A program made the position numbers and the translations under genes. Source: Heterohyrax brucei (taxonomy: Eukaryota; Chordata; Mammalia; Hyracoidea; Procaviidae). Taken from it: a stretch of DNA of 64,000 bases. The notes under the pieces are model-generated. The model made no database searches. It had not been told where the DNA came from and saw only the letters and a program-made list of their open reading frames with translations. Below, piece after piece: positions 14,820 through 26,589 of the stretch (position 1 is the first letter of the stretch; each line of letters starts with the position of its first letter). The stretch lies in NCBI GenBank assembly GCA_028571685.1, contig CM053154.1:3245001-3309000 (forward strand), read 5' to 3'.

Positions 14820-17513
14820 AATTAACTGTCATCAGAAAAGGAGAAACAATCTACAAACTATTAGATTTACAAAGTAAATTTAGCAAGATTTATGAATTCA
14901 GCAAAATTGAATCATATGAGATCAGTATACAAAGGCCAGTTGTGTTTCTATAACAATAACAAGCACTTAGTTAATGGGATTTGAAGAATGATACCATTTA
15001 TAATAGCATAAAACCTATAAAATACCTGGGAAGACAAGCTACCAGAGATATACAGGGTGTCTGTGTAGAAAACTACAACTTTGCACTGAGATAAGTTTTC
15101 AAGATCTTAATAAATGGAGGCATATACTGTATTTATGGACTGGAAACTATGTACTGAAAATGATGTACTGAAAAGATGTCAACTCTTCGCAAACTGACAC
15201 CCAGATTCAGTACAATCTTGATCAAATTCCAGTAGACTCCTTCTGGAAGCTGACACATTGATTATGAAATTTACATGGAAATGGAAATGGCCTGGACCAG
15301 CAAGGCAATCTGGACACAGAGCAAAGCTGGGGGTCTTCCTCACCCAGACGCCAAGATTTCTTATAAGGCCAGAATAATTAGACGTGGGGAAACTAGAGCA
15401 AGAACAGAAAAACAAACTAGTGGATTTGATGGAGTCAAAGACAGACCTGAGATAAAGGTTCCCTGGAAACGGTGCTGTTGCAACAAATAGAAAATTAAAT
15501 TTTAAAAAGATATCTTAAAAAAAAAGTCACCTACATGACCATGGAACTTCAAACATCTGGAAGTAAATGGAAGTTGTTCAAAACTGTACACTAAAGATCA
15601 CAAAACACTGAGAAAACATTCAAAGTGTCTAAATACTGGAATGGTAGATCACGTTCACGGGTGAGAAAATGCAGTGTTGTAAATATGCGTGTTCTCTCCA
15701 AACTGATCTGTAGACTCAAATCTGGTCAGTGCCTAATCTCCGTACTTTACAAGGCACTGCAAAAGCTCAACAAGAAAAAGAGAAATAACCCAATTAAAAA
15801 GTGAGCAAAAGAGATGAAGAGGCCCTCCACCAAAGAAGACATCCAGGATGCTAAGAGGTACGTGAGGAAATGCTCACAATCATTAGCCAGTAGAGAAATC
15901 CATATCAAAGCTATAATGAGATGCCATCTCACCCCAACAAAATAGGCGTTAATCCAAATAGAATACAAAATGACACATGCTGGAGAGGTTTGTAGAGAGA
16001 CCATTCCTCTTCTACACTGCTGGTAGGATTGTAAAATGGTACAACCACTTTGGAAATTGATTTGGTGCTTTCTTAAAAAACTGGAAATAGAAATACCATA
16101 CAATCCAGCAATCCTACTGCTTGGAATATTTCCCAGAGAAATAAGGGTTGTCACATGAATAGATACACGTACGCCAATGTTTATTTTAGCACTGTCCACA
16201 ACAGCAAAAAGATGGAATCAATCTAGGTGCCCATCAACAGAAGAAAAGATAAACAAACTATGGTGCATTCGTACAATGGAACACTGTGCAATGATAAAGA
16301 ATGATGACGATTCTGGGAAACACCTGATAATGTGGAGTCATCTGGAAACCATTATGCTGAGCAAAACTAGTCCCCAAAGTCCAAATGTTGTATGAGACCA
16401 CTATTATAATGACTCAAGAAAATGTGTAGGCACAGAAGAAAAGATTCTTTTACGGTTATAAGGGAGGTGAGGGAGAGAGGGGTATTCACAGATTAGACAG
16501 TAGATACGAACTGAGTTAGGTGAAGAGAGTGAAAATACACAGTAGAGTGGAGATTAGCACTGCTGGACTATACCAAAGTTAAAAGGTCTCCTAAATACAA
16601 CTCAACAACTCAAAGGATAGAGTAGCAGGGGCAGGGGACATCTAGGTCAGTTGGCATAACTAAGTTTTTTTAAAGAAAACGTCCTGCACCCCATTTTGGT
16701 GAGTGGTGTCCAGGGTCTTAAGAGCTAGCAAGCTGCCATCTAAATACAATCTGCTGGTTTGAATCCACCTGGAGCCAAGGAGAATGAAGGACACCAAAGG
16801 CATCAGGGAAATGTGAGCCTAGGAGATGGAATGGGCCATATGATTTGGAGACCACATCAACATGAGACCAGAAGAATCAGCGTCTGGCCACCACCAATGA
16901 CTGCCCCGAAAGGGATCACAATGTAGAGTCCCTGACATTTCAAACTCTGTGCCATCGAGTTGATGCTGGTTCATAGCAAACCTCTAAGACAGAGTGGAAC
17001 TGCCCAAGAGTTTCCAAGGAGCACTTTGCTGCTTTGAACTGCTGACATTGGGTTAGAGAATCCCTGGCATAGAGAGAAAAAAATGGTGCGAATCTAGAAC
17101 TCTGTTAGAAGACCAGACTTGATGATTCTACATCCTAGAGGCTCCTCTGAGGACACATTCCCCAGACTCTCTGCTAGCCCAGAGCTCAAATCAGTACTGA
17201 AGACAACCAGCCGTACAAAGATTGGACTGGACTATAAGACACAGAGAGATGAAGTATGTACTTCTTGGCTTAAGTGCATACATGAGGCTGTTGGAGCAGC
17301 ACCCGTCCAGAGGTGATGGGAGGGTGGGGATGGCGGACAGGAGTTGGTTGGATGGAACAGAAAGTACAAGTTGGAAAGGAGGTGTGTGCAGTCACAGTGT
17401 GGGGATAACAGCTGGAGTTGCGTAGTGGTGGGTGGGGGGTGGTTTATATGGCAAATGGACTTGGTTTGTAAACTGAGACTTAAAGCGCAATCAAGTATTT
17501 AAAACAATAACAA
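14820..17513 (+). mobile_element. L1 mosaic, ORF2 3' region and Afrotherian-type 3' UTR
   Basis: Forward L1 pieces: ORF2 around 14820-15500; a second ORF2 segment 15700-16400 (CAACCACTTTGGAAATTG; CTGTCCACAACAGCAAAAAG); then a long 3' UTR to an A-rich end (ACAATAACAACAAAA) near 17513. The 3' UTR is the same subfamily as at 35800-36740 (shared landmarks GGTTATAAGGGAGG, TTGGTGAGTGGTGTC, GACAGGGATCACA-like). At least two insertions are merged; frames are closed. Confidence 0.8.
16939..17056 (-). repeat. AfroSINE inserted in an L1 3' UTR
   Basis: Inverted AfroSINE (complement of GAGTTGATGCTGGTTCATAG; GACAGAGTGGAACTGCCC). Flanks form a likely target-site duplication: AGAGTCCCTGACAT (16925-16938) and AGAATCCCTGGCAT (17057-17070), 12 of 14 matching. 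Confidence 0.8.
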
Positions 17514-18629
17514 CAAAACTGACCTGTAGATTAAACACAATCTCAATCAAATTTCAGCTGATTTGCTCTTGTAGAAATAGAGTAATTTTAAAATCTGTAA
17601 GGGCATACAATGAATCAAGATACAGTTGAAGTTATCTTGAAGAATAAATGTTAAAATACAAACTTTCAGGTATCAAAGCTTACTTTAACGCTTAAATGAT
17701 TAAAACAGCATGACTGGTGCAAGGATGGACTGAAAGTCCAGTGGAAATCAGTGAAGGGTCTAGAAACAGACGAATGCCTGCGACAAGGTGAGAACTGGGT
17801 CAGTAAGTGGTTCTGAGTCAATTGGCTGTGTCTCGGGGCGGGGGGGCTGGGGAGAAAAAAAAAAAACAAAAAACCTTAACCCCTACCTCACACCATACAA
17901 ACATCGAGTCTAGATAGATCTGTAGCTAAACATGAAAGATAAAGCTATGCGGTTTTTAGAAGAAAACATAGGAGACTATCTTTAGACATTTGCAAAAGGC
18001 AAGGATATATTAAACAGGACACCAAGGGATTTAAACCTGAAACGTTGAGATATTGGACTGTATTAAAGTTAGGCCAAGTCAGCCAAGTGCCGTAGGAAGT
18101 TCTATTTTCAAAATAATACTCTGAAGAGAATGAAGGACAAGGCACTGGATGAGTGAAGATGCTTGCAGGACACATCTGACAAAGGACAGATAGAAAGAAT
18201 CCCTTGCACATCAATAAGAGAAAAACAAGTAACCCAATAGAACAATGGATAAAAGACCTGATCAGGCAAGTAGCACATGCATGCACACACAGACACATAG
18301 ACACACACACCATAGATCCAAATGACTGATGAACATAACAAAAATGGGAACCTTCTTTAACCATTAGGGAAATGAAAATTAAACCACCAAGTGCTACCAC
18401 TGCACCCCTGGCAGAATGGCTGATCTAAAGACAACAGGCAGTGTCATATTTTGGCAAAGGTGTGGCCCCGCTGGACCTTCTGCTCATCACTAGACACTGT
18501 GTGAATTGGTGCAACCACTTCAGAAGACTCTTCAACAGTATCAACTAGCGCTGAATCAGAAGATCCCTCACTAGATGTATACTCAATTGAAATGCATACG
18601 TAGGTAGCTTCACTATAGTGCAAGACGGA
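17514..18629 (+). mobile_element. L1 ORF2 fragment, left half of an interrupted L1
   Basis: Forward ORF2 sequence: AGACAATC-type landmarks decayed, but AATGGATAAAAGACCTGATC, TTAGGGAAATGAAAATTAAA and GTGCAACCACTTCAGAAGAC are L1 C-terminal signatures. It is cut at 18630 by an inverted younger L1 and appears to resume at 20246. Confidence 0.75.
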
Positions 18630-20245
18630 GAATTTTTTTTTGTGCTTAAGTGAAAGCATACACTCCAAAATAATTTTGCATGCCCACCTGTCTGCAGCTC
18701 CTTCCCCTGTCTCTGCCCCATGACAACATACCCCTCTTTTTCGTTCTATACTTGTTGCATCCTCTTAAAAATCTTCTGTCCCCTCCTCTCTACCCTCCTC
18801 TCTCCCACCTGGAAAAAGACCAGTAGGACAGCATCCTATAAAGGCACAGAACCGTAAAGTACCTTTTGTCCTCAAGTCCAGTTCATTTTTGTCCAGAGTT
18901 GACCACGGTAGTGTTTTCTGGTCAGGGCAGAAGTTCTAGGGTCCCCCCAGGCTATCAGATCATCAACAGTGGTCTTTCAGTAGAGTTCTTGAGCTGCACC
19001 CTGTTTTTCTCACGTTGCCACAGGACTCAGCATTGTGTACCCCATCACGGCTGTCTTTGGTGGTTGCCTGGCACCATTTGGTTCCTCTGGTCACGTGTTG
19101 ATACAGTCTCCCATTCACACGGGTCCTTGTGTCTCCTCGGCTCTTTTTTCTTCGTGTCTTTGTTGTTCTCGGTGATCATCTGTTCTGGATGAGTTGGGAC
19201 TATCCAACTTCAGATGGGTACTTCAGATGGGAGCTTGCTAGCTTTTAAGACCCTGGATGCCACTTACCAGCACAGGGTGCAGAAGACTCTCTTAGCAGTA
19301 GGCTAGTTATGCCAATTGACCTTGATGTGTCCCAAGAGCATGGCTCCCAGACCCTGCCCCCGCTCCCACTATGCTGTCCTTGCAATATTGGGTCGAGATT
19401 AGAAGAGTTTTCTGTTAATGTTGAAGTCTAGTTAAGTTGATCTTCTCTCTACTATATGCTGTTACTGCTTTCACCCAACCAAATTTCTACCAACTATCTA
19501 ATCTATGACCAAATCTTGCCCTCCCTCCCCTTCCTTGCAGCCGTAAAAGAGTCTTTTCTTCTGTACTAAGTCTATTTTTAAGTCCTTAGAGTAGGGGTCT
19601 CATACAATATTTGCCCTTTTGCTGCTGACTAGTTTCACTCAGCATACTGTCTTCCAACTGAAACCAGATTATGAGATGCTTCCTAAAATCATTATTGTTC
19701 TTTATCATTGCATAGTGTTCCATAGAGTATATGTACCATAGTTTGTTTATCCATTAATCTGCTGATGGGAACCTAGATTGATTCCATCTCCTTGCCATTG
19801 TGGACTGTGCTGCAATAAACATTCTTGAGCACATATCTGTTTTTGTAACAGCCCTTGTTCCTGTAAGATATAGTCCAAGCAGTGGAATTACTGGATCAAA
19901 TGGTATGTCTATTTCCAGCTTTTTAAAGAAGCGCCAGATTGCTTTCCTAAGAGGTTGTGTGCCATTTTGCAATCTCACCAGCCGTGCAGGAGAGTTCCAG
20001 TCTCTCTGCAGCCTCTCCAGCATTTGCTGTTTTGTGTTTTTTGGATCACAGCCAACCTTGTTGGGGTGAGACGGTATCTCATTGCAGTTTTGATTTGGCT
20101 TTCTCTGACAGCTAATGATCATGAGCATTTCCTCATGTGCCTTTTGGCCACCGGATGTCCTCTTTGGTGAAGTGTCTGTCTGTTTCCTTGGCCCATTGCT
20201 TTACTGGGTTATTTATCTTTTTCTTGTTGATGTTTTGCAGTAAGA
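18630..20245 (-). mobile_element. Nested L1, inverted: 3' UTR and ORF2 C-terminus
   Basis: Begins with an oligo-T run at 18630 (its poly-A tail on the - strand), then about 1.1 kb of 3' UTR, then ORF2 C-terminal coding near 19750-20130. On the - strand this includes LVRLQNGTQPLRKAIWRFFK and IPFDPVIPLLG, typical of L1 ORF2. 5'-truncated near 20245. It is less diverged than the L1 it interrupts. Possible imperfect duplication AAGACGGAGAA / AAGAAGAAGAA at its edges. Confidence 0.82.
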
Positions 20246-21105
20246 AGAAGAAACTTAATGGAAGCACTGTTTTCACAGCCCCCAACTGTGTGTCCACTAA
20301 TAGTAACATGTATAAATGAAATTGTGGTAGTCATATAATATGAGTATTTTTTAATACAACAATGAGAATAAATTTACTATTACTCTGTGTAATGACACGG
20401 ATGAACTTCACTCATGTAGCGTCGACTGGAAGAAGACAGACACCAAGGAAGCCACACTGTGTGATCTCCACTTATATAAAGGATGCCGGCAAACCTCTGT
20501 GTCATGATTTAAGTGTGTTCACACTGTGAAAACTCACTGAGCTGAACGCTGTGACTCTTGAAGCTTTCAATGCCTGTTATTTTTGGTAGAAACTCTACAT
20601 TAAAAAGATAAGAGCACACAGTGGAATATTACGCAGCCATAAAGAGAAGTGAAATTCTGACACACGCCATGACATGGATGAACCTTGAAACATCACACTG
20701 AGTGAAATTAATGAGACACAAAATACAAATATTATAGGATTCCGCTTACATGACTATTGAAAATAGGCAAGCACATAGAGACCAAATGTAGAGGGTTAGC
20801 AAGGGTTGTGGGTGGGCTGTTGTTGAGTCATCATTCTACTCCAACAGAAATACTGCAGGTGGATGGGTCCAAACTGCTACCCACATTTCCTGGGGTCATA
20901 TGATTCAACCCGCGACACTGGCAGTGGGAAATGGCGGTCTAAGAGATACAGATTGCTGGGATTGACAAAAGCCATCCAGAAATAGTAGAGATGTTGCGCA
21001 ACATTGTGAATATGCCCAAGGCTGGTGGACTGAGCACTCAGAAAGGGTTCCGGTGCTCAGAACGGTAAACTCTATTTTATGTCTATTTAACCACAATTTG
21101 AAAAG
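20246..21105 (+). mobile_element. L1 3' end fragments, right half
   Basis: Forward sequence with AATGACACGGATGAACTTCA and ATCTCCACTTATATAAAGG, then another L1 3' end (ACAGTGGAATATTACGCAGC), ending in TTTATGTCTATTTAACCACAA, the typical terminal motif of old mammalian L1s. At least two copies are abutted. Confidence 0.7.
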
Positions 21106-21227
21106 TAGGGTGGGGGGGAGTGATGCTACAGAGGACAGCCTTACACTGGTACCCTGTGCACCCATCAGTATTCCTGCACATAAGAGCCCTTGAAATGCTT
21201 CTCAACTACATACGTCGTATTTGAATT

Positions 21228-21425
21228 AACGACAAAAACATTGCTGCTGAGTCGATTCCAACCCGCAGCAACCCTACAGGACAGAGCAGAACTGCACCAA
21301 GGGGATTCCAAGGCTGAAACCTTTAGAAGCAGCCTGCCACCAGGAGTTTCTCCTGCGGGGCAGCCAGTAGGTTTGGACTGCCTGTCTCTTGGTCAGCAGC
21401 CGTAGCACTTAGACTATGGTGTCAC
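21228..21425 (-). repeat. AfroSINE, inverted
   Basis: Complement of GCTGCTGAGTCGATTCCAAC at the tail and of TCAGCAGCCGTAGCACTTAG at the head, with an expanded middle block. Confidence 0.82.
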
Positions 21426-21643
21426 TGGGGTGTCCTTAAATTTGGGTAGATATTGCCAAATGCTCTGTTCTCCAACTAAGAAGAGAGCATCTCCTTCACC
21501 CGCAGCTTCACACATACTAAATACAGGCACTCCTTCATTTGAAAATATTTACTTCATTTCCATCGGGAACTCAGGCACTGTTCCAGGGGCTAGGATGGAG
21601 CCGGGAAGAAAATCCACTGAAAGCTACTGCTCTGGTGCCGCTG

Positions 21644-21815
21644 ACAGAAACCCTGGCTACAAAGTGGCTAAGTGCTACAGCTGCTAATCAAAGGGTCTGC
21701 AGTTCAAATCTGCCAGGCACCCCTTGGAAACTCTTTGGGGCTGTTCAGCTTTGTCCTATAGGGTTGCCGTGAGCTGGAACAGACTTGATGGCAATAGAAT
21801 TGGTTTGGTGGCACT
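21644..21815 (+). repeat. AfroSINE
   Basis: Forward copy: AAACCCTGGCTACAAAGTGG, GCTAAGTGCTACAGCTGCTA, CTTTGTCCTATAGGGTTGCC, GACTTGATGGCAATAGAATT. Relatively well preserved. Confidence 0.85.
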
Positions 21816-21824
21816 TATAATCTC

Positions 21825-22680
21825 TTGAGTGTCTCATTAGTCTTTCAAAATATTTGCTAACCTGGTTCGCAAGTGTGGTATCTTACTGTTTTAATTGCAT
21901 TTTCCTGGATCCTAACAGTTTTAACATATTTCTTACATTGATATACTATTTCTGTGTTTTCGATCAACTGCCTCTTGACATCAGTTGTCCATTTTTCTGT
22001 TAGAGTGTTTGCCTTTTGTTTATTAATTCATAGTTCTTTGTATCTCATGACTATGACCTCTGTGGCTGTTTCATGTTGCAAGTATCTTCTCCAAGCCAGT
22101 GGCTTGGCTTTGGCCCTCTGTTCCTGCCTCCCCCTGCCATGCTGCTCCAGCATCTCTTAACCTGTAGCTCAGCCTTTGCCTTTACGGCTCCTACCTGAAT
22201 CTTTGTTTGGGACTCCAGCCTCTATCCTAAGATTTAAAAACAAAATTCTTCTATATGTTACTCCATAGATACATAGGTTTCACAATTTAAACTTTAGGTC
22301 TTTTATTTCTCCAGCCTTTAATTTTACGCTGTATGTGAGGAGAAATTTTATTTTATTTTTTTCCAAATGTGGAGAAAATTATTCCCCAACCATATATTGA
22401 ATCGTCAGCCTACCTTTTCCACAGATTTAAAATGTCACATTTATTAATTTCTAAACTCAGTATTTCATGTTTTATTCTCTTCCATTGACCTTTTTGGATA
22501 TTCCTGCCCAAGTAGTATGGATTTTTAATTCATGTTGGTTTTTAATGGCTCTAGAAATTAAAACAGTGAGACACTACGATCACCAGCAAGATCAGTACAC
22601 CTTGAACAGACTGACACGGAAGCCCCACAAGCCTCTCTCAGATTCTTTTTTAAAAGTTTAGCTATCGTTGTGTATTTTAT
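21825..22680 (-). mobile_element. Old L1 fragments, inverted
   Basis: 21825-22060 resembles inverted L1 ORF2 (TGTTTTAATTGCATTTTCCT; GACATCAGTTGTCCATTTTT). 22225-22560 resembles a more 5' inverted ORF2 segment (CTTTAGGTCTTTTATTTC; CTTCCATTGACCTTTTTGG). The order fits one deleted element. 22060-22220 is unassigned. Confidence 0.6.
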
Positions 22681-24059
22681 TTTTCCTATCATTTTAGGGT
22701 CAGTTTGATACTGCACAGCATGTATAATTCTGGGTTTGTGAACTTCTTTTGGACATGAAGTCTTCCCATTCGGGCTGGGACCTGGTTCTACACCTGGCTG
22801 GACTCCCTGTGGGTACAGCATGGGGGCCCTTTGCAGATGACCCCTCGTGATGGCCCAGGTGTAGGCAGGCACAAGTACCTTCTTTTCTGATAAGGACAAG
22901 GCTGAGTGTGAGAGAGCTGAGCCTTGCTGGCAGGTGGCAGACCCTCAGTTTTGTCTAGGCGGCGGGGCCCTCCTCTGACCCTGAACCACTGAAGCGGGTG
23001 AGGTCTTCTTGGAAGGTGAGGTCCTGGGCCAGGGGGTGTGGGTGGGGAGGCTTGAGTTCCTGGGGACAGATGAGGTCTCTCCATGGGTGAGGTCCTCTGG
23101 GCAGGTGAGGTCCCCTGGGCAGGTGAGGTCCTTGGGGTGGGTGAGCTGTCCACCTGCTCTCATCCTGTCTGATGTATTCTCACAACACCTTGACAGAGGT
23201 GGCTGACCCAGTGTGCTGAGAAACCAGACCTGTGAGCTCAAGTCAAAGGTCACCAGGGAATGGTGTCTTTCCTCCTCCCCATCCAGCCTCATCACCCGGG
23301 GGGCTTCGGAGCCTGGAGAGCTGGAACAGGGAGACTGGCTTAGTCCAGGGCACCCTCACCCTGTTTCTAGTAGGCGCTGCCCATCACCGAGACTGCACGG
23401 GCGCTTTGTGAACTGTGAGGTGCTGTTCCTGTGAGCAATGGATGACGCATTAGAGCTTCCTGGGTGCCCAGGGTGCTGCAAGTCTCCCTCGTCTCCTCAG
23501 TAAACCTAGCAGCACGTCTGCAGCTCCGGGTCATCGGGAGGCTGTAGGCACCTTTTGCCGAGGACAAACCTGCTTGGAGACACAAAGGAAGAGGCAGCAA
23601 AGCCAAGAAGTGAAATGAAACTTTGGGGTGAGTTTCAGAAGAATTTCTATTCCAAAGGCAGTTTTTATGGAAGTGTAAAGTGTCTCCTTGACAAAAATGA
23701 AGATTCCAGCAAGGATGTTATAGGGCAGGTTAAGAAGCCCCAGGGCTGTAAATCCTTAGCTATAGGGCTGGGGCATTGCTGGGTGAGGGAGCAGAGACAA
23801 TGAACCCAAATATAAAATGTGTCTGGAGAAACAAGACTAGTTCTTGAACATTAAAAAGCCGTTGGTATTATTTTTTCTTCTTCTTTGGAAGAGGCTAAGG
23901 GATAATCCAAGAATTACAAATGCTTCAACTGCCCTGTTAGGAATGGAGGGAAGGGGCTAGAATTCGGTGAACAGGCCGTTCAGGCTGGCTCCCTGCAGCT
24001 CCGGTCAGGAGGAGAAGGGCCAGGTGAGGAAAGGCGAGGGGACCAGGACTTGAGAGTGT
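22681..24059. other. No gene; GC-rich minisatellite-like patch at 22999-23150
   Basis: Mostly unrecognised sequence. At 22999-23150 the motif GGTGAGGTCC recurs at about 16-24 bp spacing some six times, often preceded by GGGCA. This is a small decayed tandem array that makes a TSPAQ-type peptide on the - strand by chance. Confidence 0.5.
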
Positions 24060-24400
24060 TGCTGGTTGTTTCTGTTTTTTTGAAGACTAAGAAAACAGCC
24101 ACTAGCCACCCCAGGGAGCTCACGGTCCTGCCGAAGCTCACCAGGTCAGCTGGTCTGACGGGCCTTGAGGCCGGCTGCGGGCAGGGCGCCACTGAGAAAC
24201 AGACATCTTTGGGAAAGAAATTCAAGTCTGTCCCTTCGACACCTGGCTGTAGCTTGTCCTGCCTTTGCCAGAGCCTTCTGGGCCTGCTTTCGTCCTCAGG
24301 GACTGTGCATTTAAAGGTAAAAACATATCCTTGTGCAGCTGTTTGTGCCGTTGGTGGTGGCAGTGGCCTTCGAGGACACTCTGGCTCATGGGGACTGGCC
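24060..24400 (+). mobile_element. Probable RTE 5' end fragment, + strand
   Basis: Its first 85 bases are about 80% identical to the reverse complement of 24836-24920, sharing CTCACGGTCCTGCCGAAG exactly. Since that partner continues into RTE 5' sequence, this copy is assigned by homology. Similarity fades after about 24150 and returns near 24345. Confidence 0.55.
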
Positions 24401-24599
24401 TGACACCCAACAGAAGAAGACCCGGCTGGTCCCATATCCTGCTCACAGTGGCCAGCTTGTTGGAGCACCCCTCCACCCCCCTGAGGGTCTCCCTCATGCT
24501 GGCTTCACCAAACAGTGTCCCCCTGCAGAGACCCATCCTCCCGAGGACATGTTCACCATGGCGAGCAAGTTGGGTGACACTCTGCTGTGACTCATAAGT

Positions 24600-24925
24600 G
24601 GCCAACTGTCAGAAGCACATCGCCAGGCTTCTCTCCCTTGTCTGAGGCTGGAAGCCCTGCTGAGACCTGTCCACCACGGGGGACCCCGCTGGTGTTTGAA
24701 AGTGCCAACGATACAGCTTCCAGCATGGTAGATGAGAAAGCCACCGCCAGCGACAAACTGAGGGGCAGCTGGTGGGTTTGCACTGCACAGGCCCTGGCCA
24801 CATCCTGGTTAGAGGCCAGCCCTGGCCAGCATAAATGGTGAACTTCGGCAGGACCGTGAGCACCACTGGACAATTAGTGGCTACCTTCTTAGTCCTTAAA
24901 ACCAAAAACAAACAAATGAAAAATC
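24600..24925 (-). mobile_element. Probable RTE 5' end fragment, - strand
   Basis: On the - strand GCTGGAAGCTGTATCGTTGG, CACCAGCGGGGTC, GTGGACAGGTCTCAGC and GCTTCCAGCCTCAGAC occur in the order and spacing seen at 29521-29610 of the long RTE copy. It extends about 180 bases further 5' than that copy. Confidence 0.7.
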
Positions 24926-26114
24926 AACCCAGAGACCTTCAGCAATGCTCTCAAGTTCTGATCTCTCCTCTTTATGCTTTGGTCCCACATTGGGTAAGCT
25001 GGGCCTCAGCGACAGCCCTCTGGGTCTGGGTCAGGGCAGGCACTGGGCTCTGAAGCTCAGGTGGCCAGGCCACCTCGACCCCGGGGCCCCATAGCCCCGG
25101 AGGATGGTGCGGCTGGCGAGACTGAGTGCCTGCCCAGAGGAGACGGCTGACAGGAGCCCGGACAAACGCACGTCCACTTAGGTGGCTTCCTGTTCCCTGC
25201 CGCACCCTTAGCGAACTCAGGGCCTCGGTCAGCGCGCGGGCTCACCGGCGTCGCCAGGCTTTCGTGCTGGGCTCCGGTGTGACCAGCGTCGCTGAGAGCT
25301 TCCTCCGCGAGCTGCAGCTTTGCAGGAGGAAACCGTGGACAGAAAAGTAGCCAACGAGAAGCACTTAGCACCATTTCAACACATAATTCCGTTTCGCAAA
25401 CCATCTTGGCTCTTTGCTGTAATTCAGATGACAGCTGGAGGAAGCAGGAACAGTGTTTTAAGCAAGGCTTTTAAACATCAAACCAAACAAATCCATCAGA
25501 GATCTGGCCTTCGGCTCTGCTCGCGGGGGCCCAGAGCTGACCAGCCAGGTACAGAGAAGGAGACTCAGAGCCACAGAGGAAAAATTAATTGTATTTCCTG
25601 AAATGCTACCGCAGGTGGCCAGACTGAAGAGGCGCGTGATGGTTGGGTTTACTCCAGCGTGGGGCAGAAAGTGTCCTCACAGCCCCTGGAAGCGGCTTTC
25701 AGCAGTGACGGTGCTCTCCGCTCCAGCTGCACTAAGTGGCCTTGGTGGCAGGATGGATGAGAAGTGGTTCATTTTTAACCTAACTGGATTTACACAGAGA
25801 CCCTCATCTTCCCTCCCCTAAGCCCCAGCCTCAACCACCCGTTGCCCAAGGGACCCACAGGTGCACCTACAGGCACAGCACCACAGAGCTTTGTTTACAA
25901 AAGTGACTTTCTTCCTAAGAGGATGTTGCTTCTTCGGCTAGGAGGATGAAATGAGGCCAGTGTTCCCAGCAACGCTGAGCGATGAAGTGTCCTTGGATGG
26001 CAGGGGCATTGGGGGGGGGCCTTGCTCCTCCAGCTGAAGTCTGCAACTGTGTAAAGCGTGCCCGGGTGCTAAGTTCAGGGTTGGAGCCCCCCAGTACAAG
26101 GAAGGCCTGGCTGT
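24926..26114. other. No gene; possible non-coding conserved patch at 25330-25600
   Basis: Unique-looking sequence. 25330-25600 is AT-rich and repeat-free (see findings). No repeat family or exon is recognised elsewhere. Confidence 0.4.
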
Positions 26115-26545
26115 CCATTCCACAGTAGTAGCTACTGTCTTTGAGTGTCTTCTGGTCACTTTTGAGTCACAGCAACCCTATGTGACAGAGTAGAACTGTC
26201 CTAGAGGGTTTGCTGGACTGTCTTCTTTATGGGAAGGAAGCCTGGTGGTACAGTGGTTAGGCTCTGGGCTGCTACCCAGAAGATCAGCACTTTGAACCCT
26301 TCAGCCACTTACTGGGAGAAAGATGTGGCCGTCTGTTCCTGTGAAGTTTACAGCCAAGGGAACCCTATGAGGTGGTTATACTTTGTCCTGTTCTGTGAGT
26401 CAAAACCCATGTGACGCAAATGACTCCTCTTTATGGGAGCAGACTTCCGGGCTGTTTTCCTGGGGGCCGCCGGGTGGGTTCTAACCACTGACCTTTCAGT
26501 AGGCAGCTGACCAGTAATCACTGCACCACCAGGCTCCCCTGTAAA
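26115..26545. repeat. AfroSINE cluster: inverted, direct, inverted
   Basis: 26120-26235 is an inverted tail (GTCACTTTTGAGTCACAGCA, ATGTGACAGAGTAGAACTGT). 26238-26410 is a direct copy (GAAGCCTGGTGGTACAGTGG, GGGAGAAAGATGTGGCCGTC). 26411-26545 holds an inverted head (ATCACTGCACCACCAGGCTC). It looks like one direct copy inserted into an inverted one. Confidence 0.8.
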
Positions 26546-26589
26546 GGTCACAGCCAAGAAAACTCTGCAGAGTGTTTCCACTCTGTAAG

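Noticed and set aside
22999-23150. CRISPR-like spaced repeats
   Set aside because: Irregular GGTGAGGTCC repetition in a mammalian genome; a decayed minisatellite.
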